Part shown: piece after piece, positions 9,581 through 18,261 of the stretch
Layout: each line of letters starts with the position of its first letter
How positions within the stretch are numbered: the stretch's first letter is position 1
From: Candidatus Gastranaerophilales bacterium
GTDB taxonomy: Bacteria > Cyanobacteriota > Vampirovibrionia > Gastranaerophilales > Gastranaerophilaceae
Direction of reading: 5' to 3'
Assembly: GCA_944326485.1 (NCBI GenBank)
Contig: CALVED010000005.1
Span: 123,261 to 187,260 of the forward strand
Length of the DNA: 64,000 nt
Notes under the pieces: model-generated
Told to the model about the DNA's origin: nothing
Seen by the model: only the letters and a program-made list of their open reading frames with translations
The model's database searches: none
Position numbers and translations under genes: made by a program

Positions 9581-10426
9581 ATGAAAAGATTGGCATTTAC
9601 ATTAACAGAACTCTTAATAGCATTAGTTATAATAGGTGTAATAGCAGCTATAACAATTCCTTCTGTTTTGAATAATTCTAATAAAATGGAATTTAAATCT
9701 TCTTTAAAGAAGTCAATTTCTTCTATAAATAGAGCAATTTCCCTTCACTATTCATTAACAAGTCTATCAGCACAAGATTATACGTCTGCGGATGAGCTTG
9801 TTTCAGAAGTATTTATGAAAAGAATGAATGTTATAAATGAGATGAGTGAATTTACTTCTAGCGATTGTGAGGGGATTTCTTTTGCAGTTCAAGACGGAAT
9901 GATATATTGTGTGGCAAATTATTATTCTGATAATGCGGATGGAATAAATACAGTTTGTAATATGCAAAATACTGTGCCTTGTATTCAAAATGATGGACCT
10001 AATTTATGGATAGATGTAAACGGTTTGAAGAAACCAAATACTATAACAACATCTTCGAAAAATCCTAAAGATATTTATCAAGCCCAAATATATTCTATGA
10101 GAGTTGTTCCATACGGAGTTCCAACTCAAGAAGTAATGTATGAAAAACAAATTAGTAATTATGGCGTAAATAATGATGATAATACTGAAGATAATCCAAG
10201 TATAGAACCAGATGATAATGATAATGCAGATGATGACAACATCGAAAATAATGATAATCCTGATAATCCGGAAATAGAAGATTTTCCTCAAGCTCCACCT
10301 GAGGATATGGATGAAGAAGCTAGGAATTTTTGGGATATGTTAATGGGATTATTAAAAAACCTAGGTGAGGCATTTTTGAATACAGCAAAAGAATTGTGGA
10401 ATAATTTTATTAATAATAGAAAGTAA
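9581..10426 (+). CDS. Type IV prepilin-like / type II secretion pseudopilin with acidic tail
   Basis: A 281-residue protein. Residues 1-35 carry a class III prepilin signal: short basic leader, then A-F-T-L-T-E-L-L with the conserved Glu at +5, followed by an unbroken hydrophobic helix (IALVIIGVIAAITIPSV). The residue before the predicted cleavage is Ala rather than Gly. The middle (about 40-190) is a globular pilin-like part with several Cys. Residues 200-250 are an Asp/Asn/Glu-rich low-complexity stretch and the last 40 residues are amphipathic (DMLMGLLKNLGEAFL). It is probably displayed outside the inner membrane. No assembly genes are nearby. Confidence 0.85.
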   Translation: MKRLAFTLTELLIALVIIGVIAAITIPSVLNNSNKMEFKSSLKKSISSINRAISLHYSLTSLSAQDYTSADELVSEVFMKRMNVINEMSEFTSSDCEGISFAVQDGMIYCVANYYSDNADGINTVCNMQNTVPCIQNDGPNLWIDVNGLKKPNTITTSSKNPKDIYQAQIYSMRVVPYGVPTQEVMYEKQISNYGVNNDDNTEDNPSIEPDDNDNADDDNIENNDNPDNPEIEDFPQAPPEDMDEEARNFWDMLMGLLKNLGEAFLNTAKELWNNFINNRK

Positions 10427-10431
10427 TTTGC

Positions 10432-10920
10432 TTAGAAGAAATTAGCTTCTTTATATTTTCTGTATTCTGATATTTTATCGTAAAAATCAGGCCACCAAAC
10501 GCGTATTAAACCGTCAATTATACCAACATCATCGTAATAAGCAGGTGCATCTTCTCCTCTTGGATTTATATATCTTGTATTAAATGTATCTTGCATCATA
10601 GGTGTCATAGCTGTACCTCGAAGTGCAATTTTTGTACTTTCTATTCTAAGTGTATTTATTCTTTGTGTTGGTGTTCCTTTTCTTATTTCATGGAATAAAT
10701 CAAGTTCAAGTCTTTCTATTCTATCTATAGTATTTTCATTATAAAAAGAATTATTATAAATTCTTTTTTCTATAGTATCTAAAGCTCTGAATTGTTGAGG
10801 TGTTAAATTAACAAGTCTTGGGTTATCTGCAGTATTTTCAAGTTCAAACGCAAACCCGCTATAAGGTATAAAAAATAAGACTAAAAACCAGACAAAAAAG
10901 AATTTTGGCAATCTGCCCAT
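10432..10920 (-). CDS. Small exported protein of unknown function
   Basis: From the ATG at 10920 the product has 162 residues and opens with a signal peptide (MGRLPKFFFVWFLVLFFIP, cleavage probably after the SGFAFE region). GGGAAG lies six bases upstream of this ATG. The reading frame is open further upstream to 11037, but that extension is made of dispersed-repeat sequence (copy B), so the longer version is very probably wrong. The mature part is rich in charged residues with Leu-Arg-rich helices and a W-W-P-D-F-Y motif near the end. I do not recognise the family. It ends 5 bp from the convergent prepilin gene. Confidence 0.65.
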   Translation of the reverse strand: MGRLPKFFFVWFLVLFFIPYSGFAFELENTADNPRLVNLTPQQFRALDTIEKRIYNNSFYNENTIDRIERLELDLFHEIRKGTPTQRINTLRIESTKIALRGTAMTPMMQDTFNTRYINPRGEDAPAYYDDVGIIDGLIRVWWPDFYDKISEYRKYKEANFF

Positions 10921-10965
10921 AACACACTTCCCGTAAACATTAAAGATAAATTTCCAAATATATGC

Positions 10966-11086
10966 ATTTAATCTAGTATCGCATTTTGTTACCGAGCTAT
11001 CCTCGCTAACAAAGTACTTACCTTTTGAAAATGTCATTCGAAAAAATTACTCACACATTCAGTTTATTGTGAATTTTTCTCTGACA
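10966..11086 (-). repeat. Dispersed intergenic repeat, medium form (copy B)
   Basis: Minus-strand copy. The right end (ATTTAATCTAGTATCGCA on the plus strand) is at 10966 and the left end (CTCTGACA) at 11086. As in copy E the central segment is missing, so the hairpin module is joined directly to the AAAAGGTAAGTACTTTGTTAGCGAGGA module. The join retains a TGACA remnant like the end of the short form. Confidence 0.88.
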
Positions 11087-11113
11087 TTTTTTAGTTTACG
11101 GGTTTTTATGATT

Positions 11114-11158
11114 AAAAAAATTACACAATAAGTTTAACTTAGTGTGTAATTTTTTTTA
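11114..11158 (-). terminator. Strong hairpin terminator (bidirectional shape)
   Basis: AAAAAATTACACA and TGTGTAATTTTTT are exact reverse complements, and the inner bases extend the stem further. On the minus strand it follows the POTRA gene stop at 11174 after 15 bases. Confidence 0.8.
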
Positions 11159-11173
11159 TATTAAAATTATACA

Positions 11174-11641
11174 TTACTCAACAACAATTGAGTTTTTACC
11201 GCCTTCTCTTATTTCAAGTATAAGTTCTCCTGATTTTAGGTTGCTTGTATTAGGAAATGCGAGTGCAGAATAAAATCCGTTTGCTTGATAATATTTAATA
11301 ACTTGACTTCTTATATCTGCAATAGATTCTTCTGTTGCTGCTACATTTAATTTGCCTGATAAAATTCTTGTTAAATCACTTGAAGATATTGAATTATTAT
11401 TAATAAATTTAACTGTTTTGATTGTTGAAGCAACAGGAATAGTTGGTATTTGATTTTCTTTTTTTACGCTTGTATTTATTATTGCATTTTTATTTCGTTC
11501 TCTTGTAGCCATTTCATGAATTCTTAGATCTCTCATATATTGGCTGTTTATACTTCCTGCATCATATCCGCCCATTACTGATGCAAAACATATATTATTT
11601 GTAAGTAAAATAATACCTAACATAATAAATAACTTTTTCAT
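11174..11641 (-). CDS. Exported single-POTRA-domain protein
   Basis: From the ATG at 11641, which has GAGGT at good spacing, the product has 155 residues; a further ATG 12 bases upstream lacks a site. Residues 1-20 are a signal peptide (KKLFIMLGIILLTNNICFA). After a polar linker, residues 75-150 resemble a ShlB/FhaC-type POTRA domain: V-K-F-I-N-N-N-S-I-S-S-S-D-L at the start, a middle helix (I-R-S-Q-V-I-K-Y-Y-Q-A-N-G-F), and the final strand G-E-L-I-L-E-I-R-E-G. POTRA domains normally precede an outer-membrane barrel; here no barrel follows, so it may be a periplasmic adaptor. It is transcribed as a single gene. Confidence 0.75.
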   Translation of the reverse strand: MKKLFIMLGIILLTNNICFASVMGGYDAGSINSQYMRDLRIHEMATRERNKNAIINTSVKKENQIPTIPVASTIKTVKFINNNSISSSDLTRILSGKLNVAATEESIADIRSQVIKYYQANGFYSALAFPNTSNLKSGELILEIREGGKNSIVVE

Positions 11642-11742
11642 ATTACCTCGCATTCTTTTTCTACATTATAACATAATCTTTATGGACTATATTATTTTTA
11701 GGAGTACTCTAAATTGTCTATTTTTCTTGAAAGAAATATATT

Positions 11743-11790
11743 TATGTTATAATCTATCTGTAGTAAGATAGGTTTTCTATCTTTTAGGGC
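11743..11790 (+). promoter_or_regulatory. Promoter and hairpin leader of tig
   Basis: TATAAT at 11748-11753 has TCTTGA 17 bases upstream as a possible -35. The transcript would begin near 11760 and carries a hairpin (AAGATAG/CTATCTT, about 11766-11784) followed by TTTT, so the leader could attenuate the tig-clpP-clpX operon. AGGTGAG precedes the tig ATG. Confidence 0.5.
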
Positions 11791-11824
11791 ATGTGAAAAT
11801 CGAATAATTAGAAAAGGTGAGACA

Positions 11825-13126
11825 ATGACAGTTACAATTGAAAAATTAGACAACAATGAAGTTAAATTAAATATTGAAATAGAACCGTCTGTTACTTCTT
11901 TTGAGTACGATAAAGCTTGTAGAAGGCTTGCTCAAAAAGTTAATGTTCCTGGTTTTAGACAAGGGAAAGCTCCAAAGTTAGTATTGGAAAAATATGTTGG
12001 TATTGCTGCTCTTCAAAGAGAAGTTTTAGATAGTTTATTACCTACAATTTTTGAATCTGCTATCACTGAAAATAATTTTGATTTGGTTAGTGCTCCTAAC
12101 ATAGAGTCATATGAATTTGCTGATGATAAAACTTTAAAAGTTGTTGCTAAGTTTGAATTAAGACCAGAAGTTAATTTATGTGATTATAAAGGTTTAGAGG
12201 TAGAAATAGAAGAATTTAAAAAAGCTGATGATGGTGTAGAAAAAGAATTAAAAGCACTTCAAGACAGATTTGCTTCTTTAACTGATGTTACGGATAGAAA
12301 GTCTAAAAATACTGATATAGTTAATATAGATTTTAACGGTTATGTTGATGGGGAAGAAATTAAAGGCGGAAGTGCTAAAGGTTATATGCTTGATTTGGCT
12401 CATTCTAATTTTATCCCCGGATTTGCTGAACAACTTGTTGATAAAGCAACAGGCGAGGAATTTAAAATAAATGTTAAATTCCCTGATGAATATCATGATG
12501 AAAAATTAAAAGGAAAAGATGCTGAATTTAATATAAAAATTAATGCAATAAAAGAAAAAGTTCTTCCTGAAATAAATGATGATTTGGCAAAAAGAGTAAA
12601 TCCTAAATTTGCTACTTTAGATGCGCTGAAAGAAGACATTCAAAAATATATTGATAATACCGCAAAAGCAGAAAATGAAAAAAGAGCTGCTGAAAAAATA
12701 TTTGATACTTTGTTTGAGAAAATTGATATAAAAATTCAAGATGCAATGATAAATAGAGAAATTCAAGCATTAATGGGTGAATTTAAACAAAGAGTTAATA
12801 TGCAAGGCGGTAATTTTGATAAAATGCTTGAACAAGAAGGACATCAAAAAGTATATGAACAATTGAAAGAAGAAGCTGTTAAGAGAATTAAAACTTCTTT
12901 AATTATTGGTAAAATTGCAAAAACAGAAAATATTTCAGTATCTCAAGAAGATATTCACGCAAAACTTGTTGATTTGGCTAATATATATCGCACTACTGTA
13001 GATAATATAGTTGCTGAAATTCAAAAAAATGTAAATTTATTACATTCAATTAATCAACAGGTTATAACCGAGAAAGTTACTAAATTATTGTTAGATAATG
13101 CAAAAATAAAATATGTAAATAAATAA
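11825..13126 (+). CDS. tig: Trigger factor, ribosome-associated chaperone and prolyl isomerase
   Basis: A 433-residue protein of normal trigger-factor length. The N-terminal ribosome-binding domain contains the signature G-F-R-Q-G-K-A-P near residue 43. An FKBP-type PPIase domain spans about 150-235 (D-I-V-N-I-D-F-N-G-Y-V-D-G, ...F-I-P-G-F-A-E-Q-L), and a helical substrate-cradling C-terminal domain follows. It begins the tig-clpP-clpX operon, 28 bp before clpP, a gene order widely conserved in bacteria. Confidence 0.96.
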   Translation: MTVTIEKLDNNEVKLNIEIEPSVTSFEYDKACRRLAQKVNVPGFRQGKAPKLVLEKYVGIAALQREVLDSLLPTIFESAITENNFDLVSAPNIESYEFADDKTLKVVAKFELRPEVNLCDYKGLEVEIEEFKKADDGVEKELKALQDRFASLTDVTDRKSKNTDIVNIDFNGYVDGEEIKGGSAKGYMLDLAHSNFIPGFAEQLVDKATGEEFKINVKFPDEYHDEKLKGKDAEFNIKINAIKEKVLPEINDDLAKRVNPKFATLDALKEDIQKYIDNTAKAENEKRAAEKIFDTLFEKIDIKIQDAMINREIQALMGEFKQRVNMQGGNFDKMLEQEGHQKVYEQLKEEAVKRIKTSLIIGKIAKTENISVSQEDIHAKLVDLANIYRTTVDNIVAEIQKNVNLLHSINQQVITEKVTKLLLDNAKIKYVNK

Positions 13127-13154
13127 TTAACTAGGATATTAGAAAGGGAAAAAT

Positions 13155-13763
13155 ATGAGTTTTGTACCCGTAGTTATAGAACAATCAAGCAGAGGCGAAA
13201 GATCATTTGATATTTTCTCAAGATTATTAAGAGAAAGAATTATCTTTTTAGGTACTCCGATTGATGATATGGTTGCGAATTTAATTGTTGCACAACTTTT
13301 ATTGTTGGATAGTGAAAATCCGGAAAAAGATATTATGTTATATATTAATTCTCCGGGAGGAAGTGTAACAGCCGGTTTTGCAATATACGATACAATGCAG
13401 CATATAAGGGCAGATGTATCTACAATATGTTTAGGTCAGGCTGCTTCAATGGGTGCATTCTTATTATCTTCCGGAACTCCTGGAAAAAGAATGGCTCTTC
13501 CTCATTCAAGAGTTCTAATTCACCAGCCTTTAGGCGGTGCTCAAGGTCAGGCTACTGATATTGAAATTCAGGCTGCTGAAATTATCAGAATTAAAAAGTC
13601 ATTAAATGAAATTTTAGCTAAAAATACTGGTCAATCAATCAAGAAAATTGAAAAAGATACAGATAGAGATTATATAATGACTCCGGAAGAAGCTTTAGAA
13701 TATGGTATGATTGATAAAGTTGTTACTGCTAATACACAACCAAAACCAAGTCAGGAGATATAA
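13155..13763 (+). CDS. clpP: ATP-dependent Clp protease proteolytic subunit
   Basis: The 202-residue serine peptidase of the ClpXP protease. The catalytic Ser lies in G-Q-A-A-S-M-G-A (about residue 98) and the His in R-V-L-I-H-Q-P (about 123); the Asp lies further on in the usual spacing. The N-terminus keeps the [11 protein letters not shown] segment that contacts the ATPase. AGAAAGGG precedes the start. It is followed after 3 bp by clpX. Confidence 0.98.
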   Translation: MSFVPVVIEQSSRGERSFDIFSRLLRERIIFLGTPIDDMVANLIVAQLLLLDSENPEKDIMLYINSPGGSVTAGFAIYDTMQHIRADVSTICLGQAASMGAFLLSSGTPGKRMALPHSRVLIHQPLGGAQGQATDIEIQAAEIIRIKKSLNEILAKNTGQSIKKIEKDTDRDYIMTPEEALEYGMIDKVVTANTQPKPSQEI

Positions 13764-13766
13764 TTA

Positions 13767-15116
13767 ATGGCTGTACATGATGATAGTCGTTTAAAATGTT
13801 CATTTTGCGGTAAAACACAAGAGCAGGTTAAAAAACTTATTGCAGGACCTGATGTATATATTTGTGATGAATGTGTTGAACTGTGTAATGAAATTTTAGA
13901 TGAAGAATTTCTGGAAAATAAGGAAAAAACTGAAGATACAGAAATTAAAGAAACAGATATTACAAAAGTGCCAAAACCACATGAAATAAAAAAATATCTT
14001 GATGAATATATTATTGGTCAGGATGATGCAAAAAAAGTTTTATCTGTTGCTGTTTATAATCATTATAAACGTATTGCTCATAATGCTACTGCTGATGAAC
14101 AACAAGTTGAAATTCAAAAAAGTAATATTTTACTTGTAGGACCAACAGGTAGCGGTAAAACATTATTGGCTCAAACACTTGCGAAGATGCTAGATGTGCC
14201 TTTTGCAATCGCAGATGCTACAACGTTAACTGAAGCAGGTTATGTTGGTGATGATGTTGAAAATATTTTATTAAGACTTTATCAAAATGCTGATTTTGAT
14301 GCTCAAAAAGCTGAAAGAGGTATTATTTATATTGATGAAATTGATAAAATATCAAGAAAATCTGAGAATACAAGTATTACAAGAGATGTTTCAGGAGAAG
14401 GAGTGCAACAGGCTTTATTAAAAATGATAGAAGGTACTGTTGCTAATGTACCGCCTCAAGGTGGCAGAAAACATCCTCATCAAGAGTTTATACAAATAAA
14501 TACTGCTAATATATTATTTATTGTTGGTGGTGCCTTTGTTGGTCTTGATAAAATAGTTGAAAGACGTGCGGGTGATTCTACTACAATCGGATTCGGTGCA
14601 GGCATGGCTAAAACTCAGGCAGAAAAAGAACTTGAGGCTGCAAAAATGTTAAAGAAATTGCAACCTGAAGATTTATTGAAATTTGGTTTAATACCAGAGT
14701 TTATTGGCAGAGTTCCTGTTTATGCTGTTTTAGATCCTTTAGATGAGGCTACATTAAAAAATATCCTTACTCAACCTAAAAATGCATTGTTAAAACAATA
14801 TCAATGTTTATTAAATATGGATGGTGTTGAATTAAAATTTGACCCTGAAGCTATTGATTTAATTGCGGCAGAAGCTATCAAACGTAAGACAGGAGCAAGA
14901 GCTCTTCGTTCGATTGTTGAAGAAATCATGCTTGATATAATGTATGAAATCCCGGAACAAGGCGATATCAAAGAATTTGTTGTTACGGCAGATATGGTTA
15001 AAAATAAAAAAGAAAATGGGGCAGAATTAATTAAACTTCCTACGAAAATAGAAAAACCGCATGTAGAAACATCTGATATTAAGCCTCAATTGAAGAATAA
15101 TGAAGAAATAGCATAA
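13767..15116 (+). CDS. clpX: Clp protease ATP-binding subunit ClpX
   Basis: The 449-residue AAA+ unfoldase that feeds ClpP. An N-terminal zinc-binding domain has C-S-F-C-G-K and C-D-E-C-V-E-L-C (residues 11-42). Walker A is G-P-T-G-S-G-K-T near 130, Walker B is I-I-Y-I-D-E-I-D-K near 190, and a sensor-type G-A-R-A-L-R-S motif lies near 378. The last 30 residues are a polar tail. It is the final gene of the operon and is followed directly by a strong terminator. Confidence 0.98.
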   Translation: MAVHDDSRLKCSFCGKTQEQVKKLIAGPDVYICDECVELCNEILDEEFLENKEKTEDTEIKETDITKVPKPHEIKKYLDEYIIGQDDAKKVLSVAVYNHYKRIAHNATADEQQVEIQKSNILLVGPTGSGKTLLAQTLAKMLDVPFAIADATTLTEAGYVGDDVENILLRLYQNADFDAQKAERGIIYIDEIDKISRKSENTSITRDVSGEGVQQALLKMIEGTVANVPPQGGRKHPHQEFIQINTANILFIVGGAFVGLDKIVERRAGDSTTIGFGAGMAKTQAEKELEAAKMLKKLQPEDLLKFGLIPEFIGRVPVYAVLDPLDEATLKNILTQPKNALLKQYQCLLNMDGVELKFDPEAIDLIAAEAIKRKTGARALRSIVEEIMLDIMYEIPEQGDIKEFVVTADMVKNKKENGAELIKLPTKIEKPHVETSDIKPQLKNNEEIA

Positions 15117-15148
15117 AAAATAGCCCTGATTGATGTCAGGGCTATTTT
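15117..15148 (+). terminator. Bidirectional intrinsic terminator after clpX and pyrimidine phosphorylase
   Basis: AAAATAGCCCTGA (15117-15129) pairs exactly with TCAGGGCTATTTT (15136-15148), with a six-base loop and A/T tracts on both sides. It serves clpX on the plus strand and can serve the gene ending at 15193 on the minus strand. Confidence 0.9.
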
Positions 15149-15192
15149 ATAGTTTATTTTTTACTGAACAATATTTTATTCTAACTCACTAT

Positions 15193-16497
15193 CTAGTGAA
15201 TAATTTTATAAATCAAAGAAATATCATCAGGTTCTTTTTTAGAGATTTTATATGCTGATAAAATTAAATTTTCAGCTTCTTTAATTGTTTCTTTTTTATT
15301 TGTATAAATTACAGCAATTGTTTCACCTTTTTTTACAGGTTCTTTATATTTTTGAGTTAAGTATATCCCTGCACTATAGTCTATTTTATCAGATTTCTTT
15401 TCTCTACCTGCTCCAAGATTTTTACATGCTTTTGCAATTTTTAGCGCATCAATATTTTTTACAAAACCACTTTTTTCAGATTTTACTTCATATTTTATAG
15501 AAGCTTGAGGGAGTTTTGTGTAATCATTAATAACACTATCATCACCATATTGAGATTGAATAATTTCTTTGAATTTTTCAAGAGCCTTTCCTGATTTAAT
15601 TAAATCATCTAAAAATTTATAAGATTCTTTTTTTGATTTAAATTTCCCTGCTTTTTCGAATGCACTATGTGCAAGAGTATAAGTTACTTCTTTTAAATCA
15701 GGTTCAATATTGCCTTTTAAAAATTCAATAACTTCTTCAATTTCTACAGAATTACCAATAGCTCTTCCTAAAGGTTGATTCATAGAACTTATTACAGCAC
15801 AAATATTTCTGTTTAAACGTTTACCAACTTCAACCATTACTTCGGAGAGTTTTTGAGCTTCTTTTGCCGTTTTCAAAAAAGCTCCGGAACCATATTTGAC
15901 ATCTAGTATTATATGATTAGCACCTGATGCAATTTTTTTTGATACAACTGATGAGGCAATTAATGGAATAATATCTACAGTAGCAGTTACATCTCTTAAA
16001 GCATATAATTTGCCGTCAGCTGGTGCTAAAGATAAAGTTTGTGCAGCAATTGCTGTTTTATGTGTTTTTACTTTGTCCTTAAATTCTTCTATGGATAAAT
16101 CTGTCTTAAAATTAGGGATAGATTCAAGTTTATCTATAGTACCTCCGGTATGACCAAGTCCTCTTCCTGAGAGTTTTGCTGTATATAATCCAGCAGCTGC
16201 CATTAACGGCAGAAAAATTAATGTTATTTTATCACCGACTCCGCCAGTTGAATGTTTATCGATAATATCATGTGAGATATCTGATAAATCTAATATTTCA
16301 CCTGATTCTACCATATATTTTGTAAGCCAGGTCGTTTCATCAATATTCATTCCTTTAAAATAAATTGCCATTAATAATGCACTTATTTGATAATCTTCTA
16401 TTGAATTATTCATTACCCCATTAATAAAAAATTTAATTTCTTCTTGTGTAAGAGCTTTTCCTTTTTTCTTTTTTTCAATAATATCAATAATCTTCAT
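15193..16497 (-). CDS. Pyrimidine-nucleoside / thymidine phosphorylase
   Basis: A 434-residue phosphorylase that splits thymidine or uridine with phosphate to the base and (deoxy)ribose 1-phosphate. The phosphate-binding signature D-K-H-S-T-G-G-V-G-D-K is at 80-90, and K-L-S-G-R-G-L-G-H-T-G-G-T-x-D-K-L-E lies near 108-125. Glycosyltransferase family 3-type helical and alpha/beta domains are followed by a C-terminal beta-rich domain. The length matches DeoA/Pdp; the sequence alone does not tell which nucleoside is preferred, so no symbol is given. The gene stands alone, with an OmpH-like gene 96 bp upstream on the same strand. Confidence 0.93.
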   Translation of the reverse strand: MKIIDIIEKKKKGKALTQEEIKFFINGVMNNSIEDYQISALLMAIYFKGMNIDETTWLTKYMVESGEILDLSDISHDIIDKHSTGGVGDKITLIFLPLMAAAGLYTAKLSGRGLGHTGGTIDKLESIPNFKTDLSIEEFKDKVKTHKTAIAAQTLSLAPADGKLYALRDVTATVDIIPLIASSVVSKKIASGANHIILDVKYGSGAFLKTAKEAQKLSEVMVEVGKRLNRNICAVISSMNQPLGRAIGNSVEIEEVIEFLKGNIEPDLKEVTYTLAHSAFEKAGKFKSKKESYKFLDDLIKSGKALEKFKEIIQSQYGDDSVINDYTKLPQASIKYEVKSEKSGFVKNIDALKIAKACKNLGAGREKKSDKIDYSAGIYLTQKYKEPVKKGETIAVIYTNKKETIKEAENLILSAYKISKKEPDDISLIYKIIH

Positions 16498-16519
16498 ATA
16501 AACCCCATTTTTTATCTAT

Positions 16520-16578
16520 AGAAATAAAATAGAGAAGCATTGTTTCTATAGAAATATTACTATTTTTGCTTCTCTATT
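16520..16578 (-). terminator. Terminator after the first OmpH-like gene
   Basis: AATAGAGAAGCA (16528-16539) and TGCTTCTCTATT (16567-16578) are exact reverse complements around a 27-base loop that itself contains the palindrome TTTCTATAGAAA. On the minus strand a T-rich run follows. Confidence 0.6.
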
Positions 16579-16593
16579 TAATATTTATTTATC

Positions 16594-17046
16594 TTATTTT
16601 TTATTTGAATTTAAATATTGAATTATGTCGTTAGTTACATCAACACCGCCGGCATAAACAACACCGTAGTCTAAAATAACATCAAGCTTTTTGCTTGCAG
16701 CTACCGCTTTTGATGCATTTAAGATATTAGTTTGAATTTCTTTTTCTTTGCTGACTTTTAAATCATATATTCTGTCTTCTTTTGTTTTAAATTCTTTTTG
16801 AATTTGTTGTTCAAAAGTCTTTTTTTGAATTGGGGATTCAATAGTTTTATATTGTTTATCTTTATCTATTGCATATTGTTGAAGTTCAAGAAGTTTATTA
16901 TCAATATCTTTATATGCATTACGAGCATATGTATATTCAGAAATTACTTTTTGAAAATCCGCATAACCAATTGTATAAGCATTAGCTGATAAACTTGTAG
17001 CAAACATTAGTATTAATGCCGTTAAAATAAATTTAAATTTAAACAT
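16594..17046 (-). CDS. OmpH/Skp-like periplasmic protein 1
   Basis: A 150-residue exported protein with a signal peptide at residues 1-23 (ending S-A-N-A). Residues 30-120 form a long charged helix (coiled coil) followed by the typical OmpH end, in which a hydrophobic L-D-V-I-L-D-Y-G-V-V-Y-A-G-G-V-D-V-T-N-D-I closes the body. Skp-like proteins are trimeric chaperones for outer-membrane proteins. AGGAGG lies seven bases before the ATG. A second copy of the family is at 18262, so the two are paralogues flanking the DAHP synthase gene. Confidence 0.88.
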   Translation of the reverse strand: MFKFKFILTALILMFATSLSANAYTIGYADFQKVISEYTYARNAYKDIDNKLLELQQYAIDKDKQYKTIESPIQKKTFEQQIQKEFKTKEDRIYDLKVSKEKEIQTNILNASKAVAASKKLDVILDYGVVYAGGVDVTNDIIQYLNSNKK

Positions 17047-17176
17047 TATAGCCTCCTATTTAAGTTAATTTTAACAAATGATGGTGATAAATACAAGCTG
17101 TTATGAATATAAATTCAATGCACATTAGCATGTGTGTGATATGATTAAGTAAAATAATATCAGGAGAGAATGAATT

Positions 17177-18187
17177 ATGCTTATTGTAATGCAAAGTCAA
17201 GCAAGTGAAGATAAAATTCAAAAAGTAATAGATTTTATAAAACAACGAGGATTTGATGCTCATATATCAAGAGGTGAAGACCATACAGTAATTGGTTGTG
17301 TAGGTAGAAAAATAATAGATAAGAGAGACATTGAACTTTTAGATGGTGTAAAAGAAGTAATAAGAATAACATCTCCGTATAAGCTTGTCAGCAGAGTATT
17401 TAAACCTGATGATACAATAATAGAAGTAAATGGAGTTAAATTTGGCGGAACGCATATAGGTATGATAGCAGGACCATGCAGTGTTGAAACTTATGAGCAA
17501 ATGGATGTAACTGCTGAAAAACTATATAAAAGTGGTGTCCGTATATTAAGAGGCGGCGCTTTTAAGCCCAGAACTTCGCCTTATGCTTTTCAAGGTCTTG
17601 GCGAAGAAGGTCTTAAGATATTGAGAAAAGTTGCAGATAAGTATAATATGGCTTTTACTTCTGAAGTTATGGAAGTTAATCAAATACCAATGTTTTTAAA
17701 ATACGTAGATATACTTCAAGTTGGCGCAAGAAATATGCAAAATTTTAATTTATTGAAAAGTCTTGGAGAAGTTAGAAAACCTATAATGTTAAAAAGAGGG
17801 TTAAGTGCAACTATAGAAGAATGGCTTATGTCTGCTGAATATATTATGTCAGGCGGTAATAGAGAAGTTATTTTGTGTGAAAGAGGAATAAGAACATTTG
17901 AAAATATGACCAGAAATACACTTGATATATCTGCGATTCCTGTTGTACAAAAAATAAGTCATCTTCCGGTTATTGTTGATCCTAGCCATGCAACGGGGCT
18001 AAGAGATAAAGTTGCTCCGATGTCTAAAGCTGCTGTTGCTGCCGGAGCTGATGGATTAGTTATTGAAGTTCATAATAATCCCGAGTGTGCTTTATGTGAT
18101 GGTGCTCAGTCATTATATCCTGAAGAATTTGCTGAATTATTTAAAGATTTAAAAGCTCTTGCGGCTGTTGTTAAAAAGACTTTTTAA
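17177..18187 (+). CDS. aroF: 3-deoxy-7-phosphoheptulonate (DAHP) synthase, AroA-I-beta type
   Basis: First enzyme of the shikimate pathway: joins phosphoenolpyruvate and erythrose 4-phosphate. Length is 336 residues. Residues 1-70 form a ferredoxin-like regulatory domain (I-V-M-Q-S-Q-A-S... V-I-G-C-V-G) typical of the Thermotoga-like enzyme. The barrel carries I-A-G-P-C-S-V-E near 97, L-R-G-G-A-F-K-P-R-T-S-P-Y-x-F-Q-G near 124-140, L-K-R-G near 212, and D-P-S-H-A-T-G near 266-272, which supply substrate and metal ligands. AGGAGAG precedes the start. The gene is monocistronic, closed by a terminator. Confidence 0.95.
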   Translation: MLIVMQSQASEDKIQKVIDFIKQRGFDAHISRGEDHTVIGCVGRKIIDKRDIELLDGVKEVIRITSPYKLVSRVFKPDDTIIEVNGVKFGGTHIGMIAGPCSVETYEQMDVTAEKLYKSGVRILRGGAFKPRTSPYAFQGLGEEGLKILRKVADKYNMAFTSEVMEVNQIPMFLKYVDILQVGARNMQNFNLLKSLGEVRKPIMLKRGLSATIEEWLMSAEYIMSGGNREVILCERGIRTFENMTRNTLDISAIPVVQKISHLPVIVDPSHATGLRDKVAPMSKAAVAAGADGLVIEVHNNPECALCDGAQSLYPEEFAELFKDLKALAAVVKKTF

Positions 18188-18207
18188 TTAGTCTGGAATA
18201 ATTTAAT

Positions 18208-18248
18208 AAAGAAAAAAGAAAGGATTTAATCCTTTCTTTTTTCTTTTT
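18208..18248 (+). terminator. Intrinsic terminator after aroF (bidirectional shape)
   Basis: Positions 18208-18226 and 18228-18246 are reverse complements (AAAGAAAAAAGAAAGGATT and its mirror), with T-rich sequence following. Confidence 0.85.
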
Positions 18249-18261
18249 ATTGTTTTATTTT

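Noticed and set aside
10004..10291. Ile-rich minus-strand frame within the prepilin gene
   Set aside because: It is the complement of the Asp/Asn-rich coding stretch (GAT/AAT codons read backwards as ATC/ATT) and has no ribosome site.
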